Source of the DNA: Terfezia claveryi
Taxonomy: Eukaryota; Ascomycota; Pezizomycetes; Pezizales; Pezizaceae
Assembly (NCBI GenBank): GCA_015179025.1
Contig: WHUX01000006.1
Span: 62,001-126,000 of the forward strand
Length of the DNA stretch: 64,000 bases
Direction: 5' to 3'
The translations under genes and the position numbers were made by a program. Of the stretch, positions 1-11,008 are shown one piece after another; within the stretch, counting starts at the first letter, position 1; the number at the start of each line of letters is the position of its first letter. The notes under the pieces were generated by a model. That model did no database searches. It had not been told where the DNA came from and saw nothing but the letters and a program-made list of their open reading frames with translations.

Positions 1-3000
1 GGGTCAAAGCCGGTATTTCAAGAACGAAGGTTAAACCTACTGGGAGGAAGGCTAGAAGAACAAAAGGGGTAAATAAAACGAATCCTAGGGAATCAGATGG
101 GAAAAATAAACACTTTCCTATGCACCCTTTCGATATGGAAGCCTACGAAACAGCGGTTCTAGAGGGTGGGAATTCCTGGAGGAAACTGCTGGAAAGTATA
201 ATTCCGCCACCGAAAGCAACAAAAGTCAACACTTCGGGTCGGGGCGTCCAAAGCATCGACCAAGCGGCCAAAAAGGGCGTGAATTTAAAAAAGCAAAAGC
301 GGTTGGAGAAACAAACGGTGGTCAAGGTAGAGAAGCTACAGGAGGGAGAAGGCGGAGTGGCACCTGGTGTTGGCAGCAGAATCTCAGTCCGTGGTGACGG
401 TATGATTGAGCGTACAGTTGGAAAGGGTAGAAAGGTATTAGGGACCAGCCCCATCACCCCAACCTTACCCATTGAGAATAAAAGGTCTTTCGGTACCTGG
501 ATGGGGCGAGCTATGGAGGACAAACATACAAAATTTAGTGATGAAGAACGAGACATAGGGGCTAAGGGTGTAGGGGCAAAGTTGGTAGGGAGCGATAAGC
601 CAGTAGAGGTAAAGAACCCTCTTTCGGAAGATTCGGGGATTCCCAAGTCTCAATGTTTGCAAGCAGAATATTTAACCGATAATCGAGGATTGACAGCAAA
701 TCCAAGCTCACCTTCGTAGCGTTCACCAATCTAGTACTCCGGAATCAGAACTCCCAAAAGCCAATCCTCCTTCTGCTGGGAATTCCGGTCGCCGCTCGAA
801 GCGGCTGCGAAGCAAACTGTCTATCCTTGAGGATTCTCAAAAGACAACATCCCTTGAACCTACACGGCCTGACGCAATCCCACTACCGCAGTCCACAATT
901 CTCCCCAAACAGCAGTCGAAGCTTCTGGGGAGGATTCTTTCCTCTCCGAATATCGATAACTGGTTCAAAAGCAAACCCGAATTCTGGTCAGAGATACTCA
1001 AGAAATGGTATTTACCACAACATGTCAATTGCCTGTCCCACCCGCCATGGGGTAGTGCCGCTACAATTGGGGGCAGGGTCAAAGAAACCATTGCTGCTAA
1101 AATTTTCTCCGTTGAGTACCCACCACCAATCCTTCACGAGAAAAATGCAAAATTAGGAGCAACTCCAATTGATGTCATCGAACTACTTGAAGAGTCGAGG
1201 AAAAATGGCATAGACATTCTTGTAGGCCTTGCTAGGCAAGGTGAATACTCAGCGATCCGGTGGATAGTACGAAGGATACTTCATCCCCACATTGAAGATG
1301 TTCAAGAGCTCGAAGAAGAGGGGGTGGGAGACGTATTGGGGAACTTCAGTTGGGCAAATGAGAATAAACAAAAAAAGACAAATGTTTATGCGGGGGGTGA
1401 ACTCTCAGCTGCCCAGGCAGGTGGCATTGTATTAAATGATTTAGCTTTTGGGTCCAAGCCCGGTACAAAAGGTTACAACCCTGAGCTCTTGAATATTAAG
1501 CTCGCGCGTCAAGGGCTCGGTCTAGTCCTAGGCTCCATTGGTACCATGCTTGTCTACGCAGACCCATCCACATTGACTGCACATTCAAGCACTCCGTTTT
1601 TCTTCTCACATCCCTATTCAACGAAAAAAAAATACAGCACTTCACATCAGACCAAGGCCAAAAAAGCTGGAGGTTACACCGTTCTTCTTCCAATCACTAA
1701 GGAGATTCTTGCATATCTCCATAACTCCTCACTTATCCCTTTGAATCTCTATTCTCCGACTCTCAATCCCAGATTGTTCATCCTCAAGACTCGAATCCTC
1801 ACTGGCCTTGCAGATACAGTTTGGCGACACCAAGAACTGGCTACATCTGAAGTAGCAAAAAGGGGGACGATAGAAGATGGTGCTAGTCGAGCATTTGTTG
1901 TCCCCGATTTAGGCTGGAGGTTACATGGATACTGGCGGGGTGGCTTTGAAACACTCACAGGGGATTATCCACAATGGAGGAAGTTCTGGGAAGTTGCAAG
2001 TTCAGAAGATAAAGTATCTCGAGTGGCCACCGGCGAAGAAGTGTTGAGACTGGAAGAGATGGCCAACCGTGGTGAGCGTGAGGTATTGCTAGAGCTCGTT
2101 CTCCGCGCATGCATCCTTGCGGGTTACGGTCATGCTGGCAGTCTAGTCTTGAGTCATATAATCGCGCAGGGCGGCTGGGGTTGGATCGAGTATGCTGCTA
2201 CATGGCCCGAGGAATATAGATTGGAGGATCTTGCTCTAAGGGAAGAGTTAGAGAACACAGACGGATTACCTGGACAATGGGGAGTTCGAGGCTATGCCGT
2301 TGTGCCTCCTCCCGTGCGAACAATTCCTAAGACTCTACCACAGGAACTGATTACCGATATGGCGGCTGCGATTATTGATAGCACCGCTGAAGGTAAGGGA
2401 CTGCGACAGGTCCTCAGCGATTTGGACCGTTTAGGCACAATTTTTGGCAGAGATAAAGCCGGAATTCCTAACCTCCTCCCAAGAGTTGTCTCTCTGTGGG
2501 AAACGGGATATGCCCCCCCCGAGGAAAATGCCCCCACTGGAGAATTGGTACTTTATTTCATTCAGCGCTGGTCAGGTATAGAGGAGATGTTACCTGGTGG
2601 CGTCGCCCCTGGGGAAGCTAGTGCGGAGCTACAGGTGTGGTACAAAGTATTGCTGAGCTACATTGACCTCGAAAATATTCAGGGAGCGGAGAGGGTTTGG
2701 GGGAAGATGGAGGAACGCCTCAGACTGCTTATTCCACGAAACTATACTCCAAGTGCCTCAAATCACAGTACCGTAACACATTATTTCCACCCTCCATGGG
2801 TATTGGCTTCATACTTGACGTTGCTCAACCGAAACAAGAAAACCAAATTAGGACTGTCCCTATTATCGCCAAAAGAACCTGCACCCTTCCCAGTGATACC
2901 AAAAAAGTACTACCATTTACCGCCTCTGACGCCCCCACTTATTGCTCTGGCGACATTGAGCAAAAATATGAATCTTCTGAACGAAATCCTCTCCGTCCTG

Positions 3001-4044
3001 CCATTTAAAAAGGCATTCGGCGTGCCACATACAACGTTGACGAGTATCCTGAATGCATACCTCCGCATTGGTGATTTCACCTCCTCTCAAGAAGTTATCG
3101 CATATATCAGAGCACAAGGCCTTTCCCTCGACGGGGTCGACGTCGCTGTCCTCATCGAGAATACCCTTCGCCAGGACAGAGAAGAAGGCTATCGATTCGT
3201 TGAGCAGACAGTTGAGAAGGGTTTACAGGATGATTATCTCCAGCACGTTCCACCAAACCTTCGAGTTCGAAGCGAATGGGGAAACTGGCACCTTCCATTC
3301 CGAGCAGCGGCGGGCAAGAGGACACACGATTTCACCATATTTGAAGGGCAATACATCACAATGAAATCCACACCGAAGCCACGCACTGTACCTCCTCCGA
3401 AGATGTCTGTAAGTGGGTGGCTTAGTGTGCTCAATCATGCTATTGAAGACAACGACCGTAGTCGTTCAGAGTGGGCACTCAAGGGCTTAGGCGTTGACCT
3501 GCACAAGCGGAATTCACTGAGTACAAAGGTGTTCAATATCCTGCTGAAAGGAGTAGTTATGCGAAGTGGGGCGAGACAGGCCTGGAATATGGTTATGGAT
3601 CATTGTATCCGTGATCAGCAAAATTTAATCGGTATTGGTGATGAACCTCAAGGCACCTGGGTCCGAAGGACTGGTAAGGGGCGGGAGTGGCAGTGGCTGC
3701 ACGGTGGAAAGGATATGTTTGGAGTTAGAGCAGATGTGATCACGTTTAATACTGTATTGCACGAGGCGCTTAGGGAGAAGGATCTGATAGCAAAACAAGA
3801 TAAGCTGGAATGGCAGAGGTACCGGGAGAATGGGGGGTGGGAATGGGAAGACCCTAAAAACTTACAGGGGTCAGATCTAATAGAGCTGTTAGATGAGGGT
3901 ATGAATGGGGAGCGGATCAATACCAACGCAGAGGAGTTGCAGCTCTGGAAGGAGGGTATGGAAGATAGGCAGAGAAAGAGGCAGGAAATAGAGCAGTTGG
4001 TGAGGCTGTGTAGAGAGCGCTTGGGCTCGATGGGGGGGTTGTGA
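1..4044 (+). CDS. PPR-like protein, probably mitochondrial (5' partial)
   Basis: Large protein, open to the left edge (the frame is open from base 3 without a convincing start). Proposed exons are <1..608 and 697..4044. The first exon closes in frame at 717-719 and the second frame is blocked at 673, so an intron at 609-696 (donor GTAAAG, acceptor ACAG, phase 0) is needed to join them. The N-terminal part is basic and low in complexity. The rest is helical, and the C-terminal region (about 3540-3790) contains PPR-like stretches such as RQAWNMVMDHCIRD and GVRADVITFNTVLHEAL. Pentatricopeptide proteins bind RNA in organelles, and many fungal ones act in mitochondrial RNA processing or translation. 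The exact family was not recognised, and neither the first exon nor a targeting signal is visible. It could also be a general helical-repeat protein. Confidence 0.7.
609..696 (+). other. Predicted intron joining the two reading frames of the left-edge gene
   Basis: 88 nt with GAG|GTAAAG at the donor and GACAG at the acceptor. Phase 0 on both sides. It removes the in-frame stop of each flanking frame. Confidence 0.6.
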
Positions 4045-4572
4045 ACTTTTTTGCTTGTATATAAATTGGACTTTTACACATCGAGTATTACCTGGTGTTG
4101 AGAAGTACTATAGCTTATTCAATGACAATCTTGTTGACGCACACGAAAATATCGTGCGATGTATGACATGGCCGGACGGCGATAGTGGTTTGTATCACTA
4201 TACGATAGGGAGTAGACCCGCACCGCATTGTTCCATTCTCAAATACCATAATGAATGGAGGGAGCAGCGCTCCTTCGCCGCTGTTGGATGTACCTAAAAC
4301 TTGGTTACACGAAGCGCACATACAGAGTAGTGTAACATACACAGCGGTTCCTGGTAAGTGATTCGGAGACTCCAAAGTCAATGAGTTTTGCGGTATAATA
4401 TGCTATGGTTTTGTAAATTTCACACATGTACTCGTAAGTAACCGTACGTATACTCCAATATGCCAAGACAAATCAAAGAGCAATTTCCTTCCGTTTTGGG
4501 TAGTCCCATCCCATTTCGGATGCGAAGAGCCAATGATATACGAGACTACTACTTTGGAGTGTTTTAACGTTT

Positions 4573-4598
4573 ATATATTCTTAGTCTGATATATTCTT
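4573..4598. repeat. Micro-insertion A: AGTCTG between 10-bp direct repeats
   Basis: ATATATTCTT at 4573-4582 and again at 4589-4598, separated only by AGTCTG (4583-4588). The six bases match the terminal bases of the TAGTCT family found elsewhere in the window. It looks like a target-site duplication left around a nearly complete excision. Confidence 0.65.
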
Positions 4599-4609
4599 TG
4601 ATCGAGACT

Positions 4610-4642
4610 ATGATATTCTAGTCTGGTTGGCACATGATATTC
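4610..4642. repeat. Micro-insertion B: 15 bp between 9-bp direct repeats
   Basis: ATGATATTC at 4610-4618 and 4634-4642 brackets TAGTCTGGTTGGCAC (4619-4633). The insert is the first 15 bases of the family consensus shared with 15331, 17527 and 50532. Confidence 0.8.
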
Positions 4643-4673
4643 AGTCTCGATCAGACCCTCGCAGTGATATTCA
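4635..4673. repeat. Micro-insertion C: 21 bp between 9-bp direct repeats, sharing a repeat with B
   Basis: TGATATTCA at 4635-4643 and 4665-4673 brackets 4644-4664. The insert plus the preceding A reads AGTCTC..ATCAGACCCTCG.AG, which matches the reverse complement of the insert at 7029-7053. The left repeat is also the right repeat of insertion B, so the two events are adjacent or nested. Confidence 0.75.
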
Positions 4674-5189
4674 CGAACATATAGCCATTATAATAGCGTG
4701 CGAGTCCCGGTATATACTTCTGACTGATACTGAGAATTCCTCACCTCCGCATCCGCTGGCCTTTATCAGGGTCTTTAGGTACTCAGGCACAATTTCTCGA
4801 ACTCAAGAACTGGTACCAAACTTACAGGCACCAAACGAATTTCGAGCCAGTCCGGAAATGGCTCTACCTGATTGACTAATTCTAATTCTACACTGAATGC
4901 ACCGCTTCTATACGGAAAGCATATATCTCTCCAAGTGAAACATGATCAACTGGGTACTGTATCACCCCTCGATAAGTGCAAGTGAATACAAATTACTAAC
5001 TGTCTTTTAAACAGGGTTGCTTCTCGAGATGTTTTGAGTCATCACGTGGCTCAAAACCAGTCGGGACCAGGCTGCGTCTCAGAATTCGGACAGAAACGGG
5101 CACGAGACTATAGAAACTTTCATACAGCGCCGAATCTATATTGGGAGTGTAGGGTTCATCAGCAGAAAAGAATCTGGCGTCAGGACGCG

Positions 5190-5263
5190 GCCATACCTTA
5201 GTCTCATGCCAAGACCCGGCCCTACTCCGAGCGTCGGGTCTTGGCATGAGACTAGCCATACGT
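5190..5263. mobile_element. 56-bp terminal-inverted-repeat element with 9-bp target duplication
   Basis: Element 5199-5254. Left arm 5199-5218 (TAGTCTCATGCCAAGACCCG) and right arm 5235-5254 are perfect 20-bp inverted repeats around a 16-nt centre. Flanks are GCCATACCT (5190-5198) and GCCATACGT (5255-5263), a 9-bp duplication with one mismatch. The ends TAGTCT...AGACTA and the 9-bp duplication fit a Mutator-like MITE (established feature of that superfamily: 8-11-bp duplications). It is far too short to encode a transposase. Confidence 0.8.
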
Positions 5264-5276
5264 CAGGAGCGTCAGG

Positions 5277-5343
5277 GACCCTGCAGGTACGTCAAAGTGC
5301 ATCCTGAATCCTGACCCTGTAGGTGTGTCAGGGTGTGTCCTGA
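5277..5343. repeat. Diverged 31-bp tandem pair
   Basis: Units 5277-5307 and 5313-5343 both read GACCCTG.AGGT..GTCA..GTG..TCCTGA. 24 of 31 positions agree, and all seven differences are transitions. Confidence 0.6.
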
Positions 5344-5488
5344 GCATGTCGCTGTCTCCGCTGCTTCAGCAAAACCAGTCTACATTTCGATGTCGCAAGC
5401 AAAACAGCCTGGATATTCCCATCCAATTGAGCTTCCAAATGACTCTAGCATTATCTGCTCACGAAAGCATGAATATCAGGCCTGCATA

Positions 5489-5907
5489 GAGGCCGCGAAA
5501 GCATGGAAATAACCAATCTATTGAGGCGGCGAGAGCATGGAAATCACCAATCTATTGAGGCGGCGAAAGCATGGAAATCACCAATATATAGAGGCGGCAA
5601 AAGCATGGAAATCACCAATATATGGAGGCGGCGAAAGCATGGAAATCACCAACATATAGAGGCGGCAAAAGCATGGAAATCACCAACATATAGAGGCGGC
5701 AAAAGCATGGAAATCACCAATATATGGAGGCGGCGAAAGCATGGAAATCACCAATATATGGAGGCAGCGAAAGCATGGAAATCACCAATATCTAGAGGCG
5801 GCGAAAGCATGGAAATCACCAATATATAGAGGCAGCGAAAGCATGGAAATCACAATATATAGAGGCGGCGAAAGCATGGAAATCACCAATATATGGAGGC
5901 AGTATGC
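5489..5907. repeat. 34-bp minisatellite, about 12 copies
   Basis: Unit GAGGCGGCGAAAGCATGG followed by AAATCACCAATATAT. The ATGG core recurs at 5503, 5537, 5571, 5605, 5639, 5673, 5707, 5741, 5775, 5809, 5843 and 5876. The period is 34 bp except for one 33-bp unit that lost a C. Copies differ at a few positions (GGCGGCG, GGCAGCG, GGCGGCA; CTATTG, ATATAG, ATATGG). Because 34 is not a multiple of 3, the open frames across it cycle through all phases and are not taken as a gene. Confidence 0.92.
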
Positions 5908-6118
5908 AGGGGATGCGTTATAACTTTCCCCCAGGCACTGTAACAATGACATGTGAAGTGTAATATAACTGGGGCACAGATGTGATGGAGTAACAGAATT
6001 GATTATCTAATGCCGTACCGTTTTAAGCACCTTTTGTAATACAAACCAACAAACACCTTAATCTACCATTGAAAAACCAGCAAGCACCCTCCCTAAGCCA
6101 TCTATAGACCAACAGAAC

Positions 6119-6801
6119 CTACTTTTTTGGATCGATCTTATGGGCGACAACGGCTGGCCCAGAAACAGGTTGAGGCATTGCATCCGCCAGCTTTTTGTTG
6201 AAAATGTTGTGCTCATCGAGATAAGTTTTCACGAGAAACACCATAACCTAATGGATATCAGCATTGAAATAACTGGTAGTTCACGAGTAATATATTATAC
6301 ATACCAGCGACGCCCCTCCAAGTAGGATACGGACTTGCCAAACAAGTGGCTTTATATCAGCTTTAAGCTCCCCGTAGTTCTTTTCCATGCGCGTTTCCAT
6401 TCTCCCAAATCCTGCTTCCATCCTCGTAGCAAGTTCTCCAAAACTTTTGTTGACATCGCCTTTGAAATCTCCCAAGTCCTACCATCGTTAGTCAAGCTTC
6501 ATCTACTATTGAATATGATACATGCCTTCGTCAAGCCAGCGACACGGTCATCCAGCTTATCGACATAATCCCACTATCCGACCGTTAGTTGAGCCAGTAA
6601 CCCATTACATGTAGAGTGACTTACCATACGATCGTAGTTATTCGGAGCCCACTTTTGTCTGGCTTCTTCCTCTTGCTTCCCCCCTGGTATGAATAAGCCC
6701 TCTTCATTTTCCGACCCGCTGATAAATCCCCTAAACTGAATACGTCGTGGAATACGGTGTATAGCCAGGCGGACCGCCGGTTGTCTAAACAGAGGAAGCA
6801 T
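6119..6801 (-). CDS. Small coiled-coil protein with one membrane segment, probably mitochondrial
   Basis: Four exons on the minus strand: 6801-6625, 6573-6526, 6478-6305, 6247-6119, giving 175 aa. The first 25 residues are basic and lack acidic residues (LFRQPAVRLAIHRIPRRIQF), like a mitochondrial presequence. The middle (about 60-115) is a charged heptad-like region with MDYVDKLDDRVAGL-type and GELATRMEAGFGRMETRM repeats, predicted coiled coil. Residues about 120-142 (VRILLGGASLVMVFLVKTYL) form a single membrane helix. The first two introns meet family-style branch sites (CTAAC); intron 2 (6479-6525) uses a GC donor (AAG|GCATGT). The start is the first Met of the exon that reads into the presequence. 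The exact family was not recognised. Confidence 0.75.
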
Positions 6802-8003
6802 GTTGATTCGGGTAGAAAAAAAGGAACTAGGTGGAGGTCCTTGCAGTAGCGTCCCTTGGCGGTATGGGCGTTCTAATTTTAGCGACAGACCTGTAAGCGC
6901 TATGTAAGCTCTTGGCACGAAGGAAGTTGTATAGGTAGTTGCACAAAGGTGGGGATGTGCCACCCGCGATGTCAATATTGGTCATAGAAATTGCCATGTG
7001 CTGAAGTTAACCACTGTCGCAAATGATCCTCTACGAGGGTCTGATTGAGACTAGCAAATGATCATCTTGCCATTGTTCTTAATTCCAGAGGCAGCCCACT
7101 ATCCAACACACAACAATTTCGTGCGGCTGAGGCCAGAGATGGAGTTGAAATTTCCCCTCAACCTGAACAGGGAATATTAATCTAGGTGGAATTCGCAGGT
7201 TTAACCAGGGATGTACTCCGTAGTGGAACTGAGATATCGAAACTCAGCCAGCCCTAGCTGCTGTCATCTCTTCTATAACATCTTTTGATGCATAGCATTG
7301 TTTGATTCTGACCTATCGGCACTGATGCTGGACAGGTACAAACAGCCAGCTTCAACCGGTTTGCTTTACATCTGTCTTTTCCCCTACCGAGCCCCCTCCT
7401 TCTTCGACTTCGCCTAAAATTACAGTGATCTTGATCTACGACCTGGAAAGTCCATGGTGGTGACGTTCCAGATCTCTTTGGAAACATTTCAATTACCATT
7501 TCTGGGGCGATTCAAATATACCTTCCGGCTACAAGCGTTCCGTGTCAGCTGCTTGCGTTTACTGAACCCTCCAACTGTCGTACAAAACTCAAGCTTTCCG
7601 AGGAGCACCTGGTTTTTTATACCTTTTTGCGCATCGGTATTTGGGAATTGGGCCCCACTACAAGCCAGACTACCCCACTACCATCTTCTATTTTGATACC
7701 GTATCTCTCACATTTGCTGCCCGGGCTTCTTCTGTTTACATTTAGCCAGCGAAGCAAAACCAATCGTTGATTCTTTCGCGGCAACGTACAGCTTTGCTAG
7801 TTGTCTCGTACACCTGTGGACATCTAAAAAAGTACGAGAATACGTTACCAAGAACTCAAAGGTTGAGGGCACTCGAAGGAGAAAAGTGATTACCTTCGGT
7901 GCCTTTTTTTTTTGGATTCTCCACTGTGGGGAGTTCAAGGCACTGGTAAGGCTTTCCTCTAAGGTACGGCAATCGTGGATTTGTTCTTCCTCAATTCACC
8001 ACA
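6802..8003. other. Intergenic between divergent genes
   Basis: It separates the divergent starts at 6801 (-) and 8004 (+), so promoters of both should lie here. It contains micro-insertion E (7019-7063). A pyrimidine run (TTTTTTTTTT, about 7906) lies about 95 bp upstream of the 8004 start. No supported gene. Confidence 0.6.
7019..7063. repeat. Micro-insertion E: 25 bp between perfect 10-bp direct repeats
   Basis: GCAAATGATC at 7019-7028 and 7054-7063 brackets 7029-7053, which begins CTCTACGAGGGTCTG and ends GAGACTA. Its reverse complement starts TAGTCTC and matches insertion C at 4643-4664, so the two belong to one subfamily in opposite orientation. Confidence 0.8.
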
Positions 8004-11000
8004 ATGGGCTCGCAACATCCCTATGACTCTTATGGTCCTACTCGTGGAGAGTCAACTACGTCGTCAAGATATACGTCAGCGAGGACGGCTTCGGCTTCAT
8101 CAACCCAACCTCTTGTAGCACAGACGCAATACTCACAATATGATTACCCCGAGGAACCCGCACCAGCAACCCAAAACTCCGCTACCTTCTACCCATCGAC
8201 GCAAGATGACTACTTCGCTTCTTATGGGGGTAATTGGGGTACGGGGGACCTTGTCTCTACTCCACCGCCCATGTCACCGCAGGAGCAACAGCCCTCGTAT
8301 ACGCAGCCAAGGGGGTTGTACGGTGACAATTCACCGTATTTATCAGGCGCTACCAATCCGCCTAATGCAACCTCAAGCCCATATTTAGAAACTGGTGGGG
8401 TTGGAAGAAGTCCTAGCTCTGGCGGGAATTCCTCACCCTCTGAAAGCCCTGCGATCTATACTCCAAGCATTGGCTCTAGCCCTTTGGCATCATCTCCACC
8501 GAATAGCAACCCAATTGCGCCTCCAACTTCGGCTTCGGCACCAGGATACAGCGTAGATACGTCCTATTTAGGTGCGGGCCAAATAACCTCTGCTGGTAGT
8601 ATACATGAGAGGAAACCATCAGAATTATCAAGGCCTACTGGACGTACTAGCACCATATCAAAGTCAAGAACTCCTAGGTTCCAGAAAGGGAACATGTTGC
8701 CTTTGCATGAGGATGAAGTTTTGGAGACGAAAGAAATACAGAGCCAGCAGCAGCTAGACCCTATGGAATATAACGAGGAGACTGGAGGATGGGTACGGAG
8801 AGCTAGGTCATCAGTTCAAAATAGGAGTGGAAGTATCATGAGGAGTCTCACACGGAAACTTACGACCTACAGGCCAGTAAGTGGGGAAGATCGTGATGCC
8901 AAACGTGCCCGTGCCCTCAAAAAGGATGAGGACGATGCATGGCGCGAGGGCTATGGTAACTAAATCCCTTTGAAGAAATTTGACCTTTGCTAACTATCAT
9001 GATCAGATGGTGTTGATTTCGGTGTGTTTGGCGGCTTTGATTCGGAGATCCCGGAACAGACGGCGGACGCAATGAGGCAACAACATGGAAATACAGATTT
9101 CGCATATACGGCCACAGGAGAGGTGGTGGATCTTTCTTCTCTCCAGGGACTTTACGCAGATGAGGATGAAGTGGATGACGACGGAAAGAGTAGGCGGAGT
9201 ATGTCTAACACATTTTAAGTCAGAGGAAAGGAAATCGTGCTGATATCGATGCAATACAGGTTCCTTTTCCCTCACACGGGCTACCACCGGCTTGAATCCT
9301 AATGAAAAATCTTATTATTTCCCAGAAGGTACTTTTCCACAATGGTTGAAATCTATGGTGACAGGGAGCTGATTTTGTAGATCCTGATACGCCAAACTGG
9401 AAACCAGTGACAATGCGACCTCTCTACTTAACCATACTTCAATTCCTCTCCCTTGCCATCATTGGGTTCTGTGAATTTCTTTACCAATACTCGGTGCACA
9501 GGGGCAAGGTGACTGGATTTGAGCCACATCTCACAAAATTCAAGGACCTGGGGGGGATGCGTCTTATAGACTTTGCTTTATGGAAGTACCTTCCAACCGT
9601 TATCGCTGTCGTTTTTGGTGTGCTGGTCCAGCTCACCGATGCTGAAGTTAAGCGCGTCGAGCCCTACTTTCAACTCGCTCGGAAGCCAAAGGGAGCACTG
9701 GCTGGAGACTCTCTGAATATTGAATATTCGACCTTTTGGGCAGTGCTTTGTCCTTTGAAGGCCATGCGACACAAGCATTGGGCCGTCATGCTTTCATCAA
9801 TTAGTGCTATTCTTGCGTTTGCCGCTGTTCCACCTCTTCAGTCGGTGTTCTTGAATCTGGACATGGGCAAGGCCGGAAAGAGGCCGAACCATGACGAGTG
9901 GAAATTCCTTGTTGTTGATAAGATCTGGACGAGACTTCTTGAAGCAGTGATGCTTATCATTTTGGTTCTCATCGGCGCACTTCAGTGGGTTTTTCTGCGC
10001 CGAAAGACTGGATTGGTGGGAGACCCAAGTGGAATTGCTGGTGTGGCTTCCATGGCAAATAAGGCGCACATTCTGATGGACTTCAGGGGCTTAGACCTGG
10101 CTGGTACGAAAAAGATTCATAAGCAGCTCAGCAAGAGAACATACATCTTACACAAATCTTGCCTTTGGCAAGCGGAGTTTTTGAAGGAGCACGAACGGCC
10201 TACTGAAACAGTCAGAGATCAGAACGCACACCCAGTACTCCTGCGCTTCGAGGGAGGTCTACCATTGATAGGATACCTAGTGTTGGTCATGATTATGCTA
10301 CCGCTCCTAATGGAGAAAGCAGGCTTTCAAAAAATATTATCTAAGTCTAGCTGGTTTCTAACTGTGCTGTCCATCTCTATTAAGATGTTCTGGGAGATTA
10401 TCGACCGGGACCTCCGGATGTTGCAGCCATTCTACCTTTTGTATAGACGACATGCGCACTCTGATGTCCTCACTATGGATTATACGGCGACCATTCCCGG
10501 CTGGATCATTGTGAAAGCACTACAGAATAAGCATTACCTTCTCAGCTACATAGCTACCATAACCCTTCTTAACGAAGTCCTTACTGTTTGTATGGGCTCC
10601 CTTGATCCCGTATCCGGCGACGAGACCCCCCGCTCCCAGAAAATTTCATTGGCTCTTGCAGAAGCCATCATGTTTGGGCAGGTAATCGGAGTTGCTACCG
10701 TACTATACTTTCGACGACATCCATTCCTTCCCCGACAGCCCGGAACTATCTCGAGTGTGTTGGCGTATATTTATGCGAGCCACATGCTGCCGGACTTTGA
10801 TAACATGGAAACCAAATCTACGAACGAAAGACGAAAAATACTCGCCGCAAAGAACAAGACCTATGGATTTGGCTGGTTTAAGGGATTGGTGGATGGCAAA
10901 TGGCATGTGGGTATTGACCAAGAGGAGCTATTGAGATCGTATAAGCACGGAGAGAGATTTCTGGATAGTGTCGTACAGGGCGTCCCTTCTGGATTAGACC

Positions 11001-11008
11001 AGTGGTAG
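8004..11008 (+). CDS. DUF3433-type integral membrane protein
   Basis: Three exons: 8004-8955, 9007-9198, 9381-11008, total 923 aa. Intron 1 (51 nt) has a perfect TGCTAAC branch site. Intron 2 (182 nt; GTATGT...TTGTAG) restores frame but is long, so a missed microexon is possible. The N-terminal third is Ser/Pro/Tyr-rich and disordered. The C-terminal two thirds carries several hydrophobic helices (LYLTILQFLSLAIIGFCEFL; YLPTVIAVVFGVLVQL; WAVMLSSISAILAFAAVPPL; GYLVLVMIMLPLL; AMFGQVIGVATVLYF-like) with the linker IWTRLLEAVMLIILVLIGAL. This layout matches fungal DUF3433 proteins, which are multi-pass membrane proteins of unknown biochemical role. The start is the ATG after CACCACA. Confidence 0.82.

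Larger units (their letters stand above)
4045..6118. other. Intergenic, repeat-dense
   Basis: No supported gene. It holds three micro-insertions with direct repeats (4573-4673), an inverted-repeat element (5190-5263), a diverged 31-bp tandem pair (5277-5343) and a 34-bp minisatellite (5489-5907). Short reading frames here are low-complexity or random. Confidence 0.7.

Noticed and set aside
5503..5923. Reading frames of 108 and 60 aa across the minisatellite (MEITNI... repeats)
   Set aside because: The 34-bp period makes the frame cycle and the peptides are only repeat translation; there is no codon constraint.
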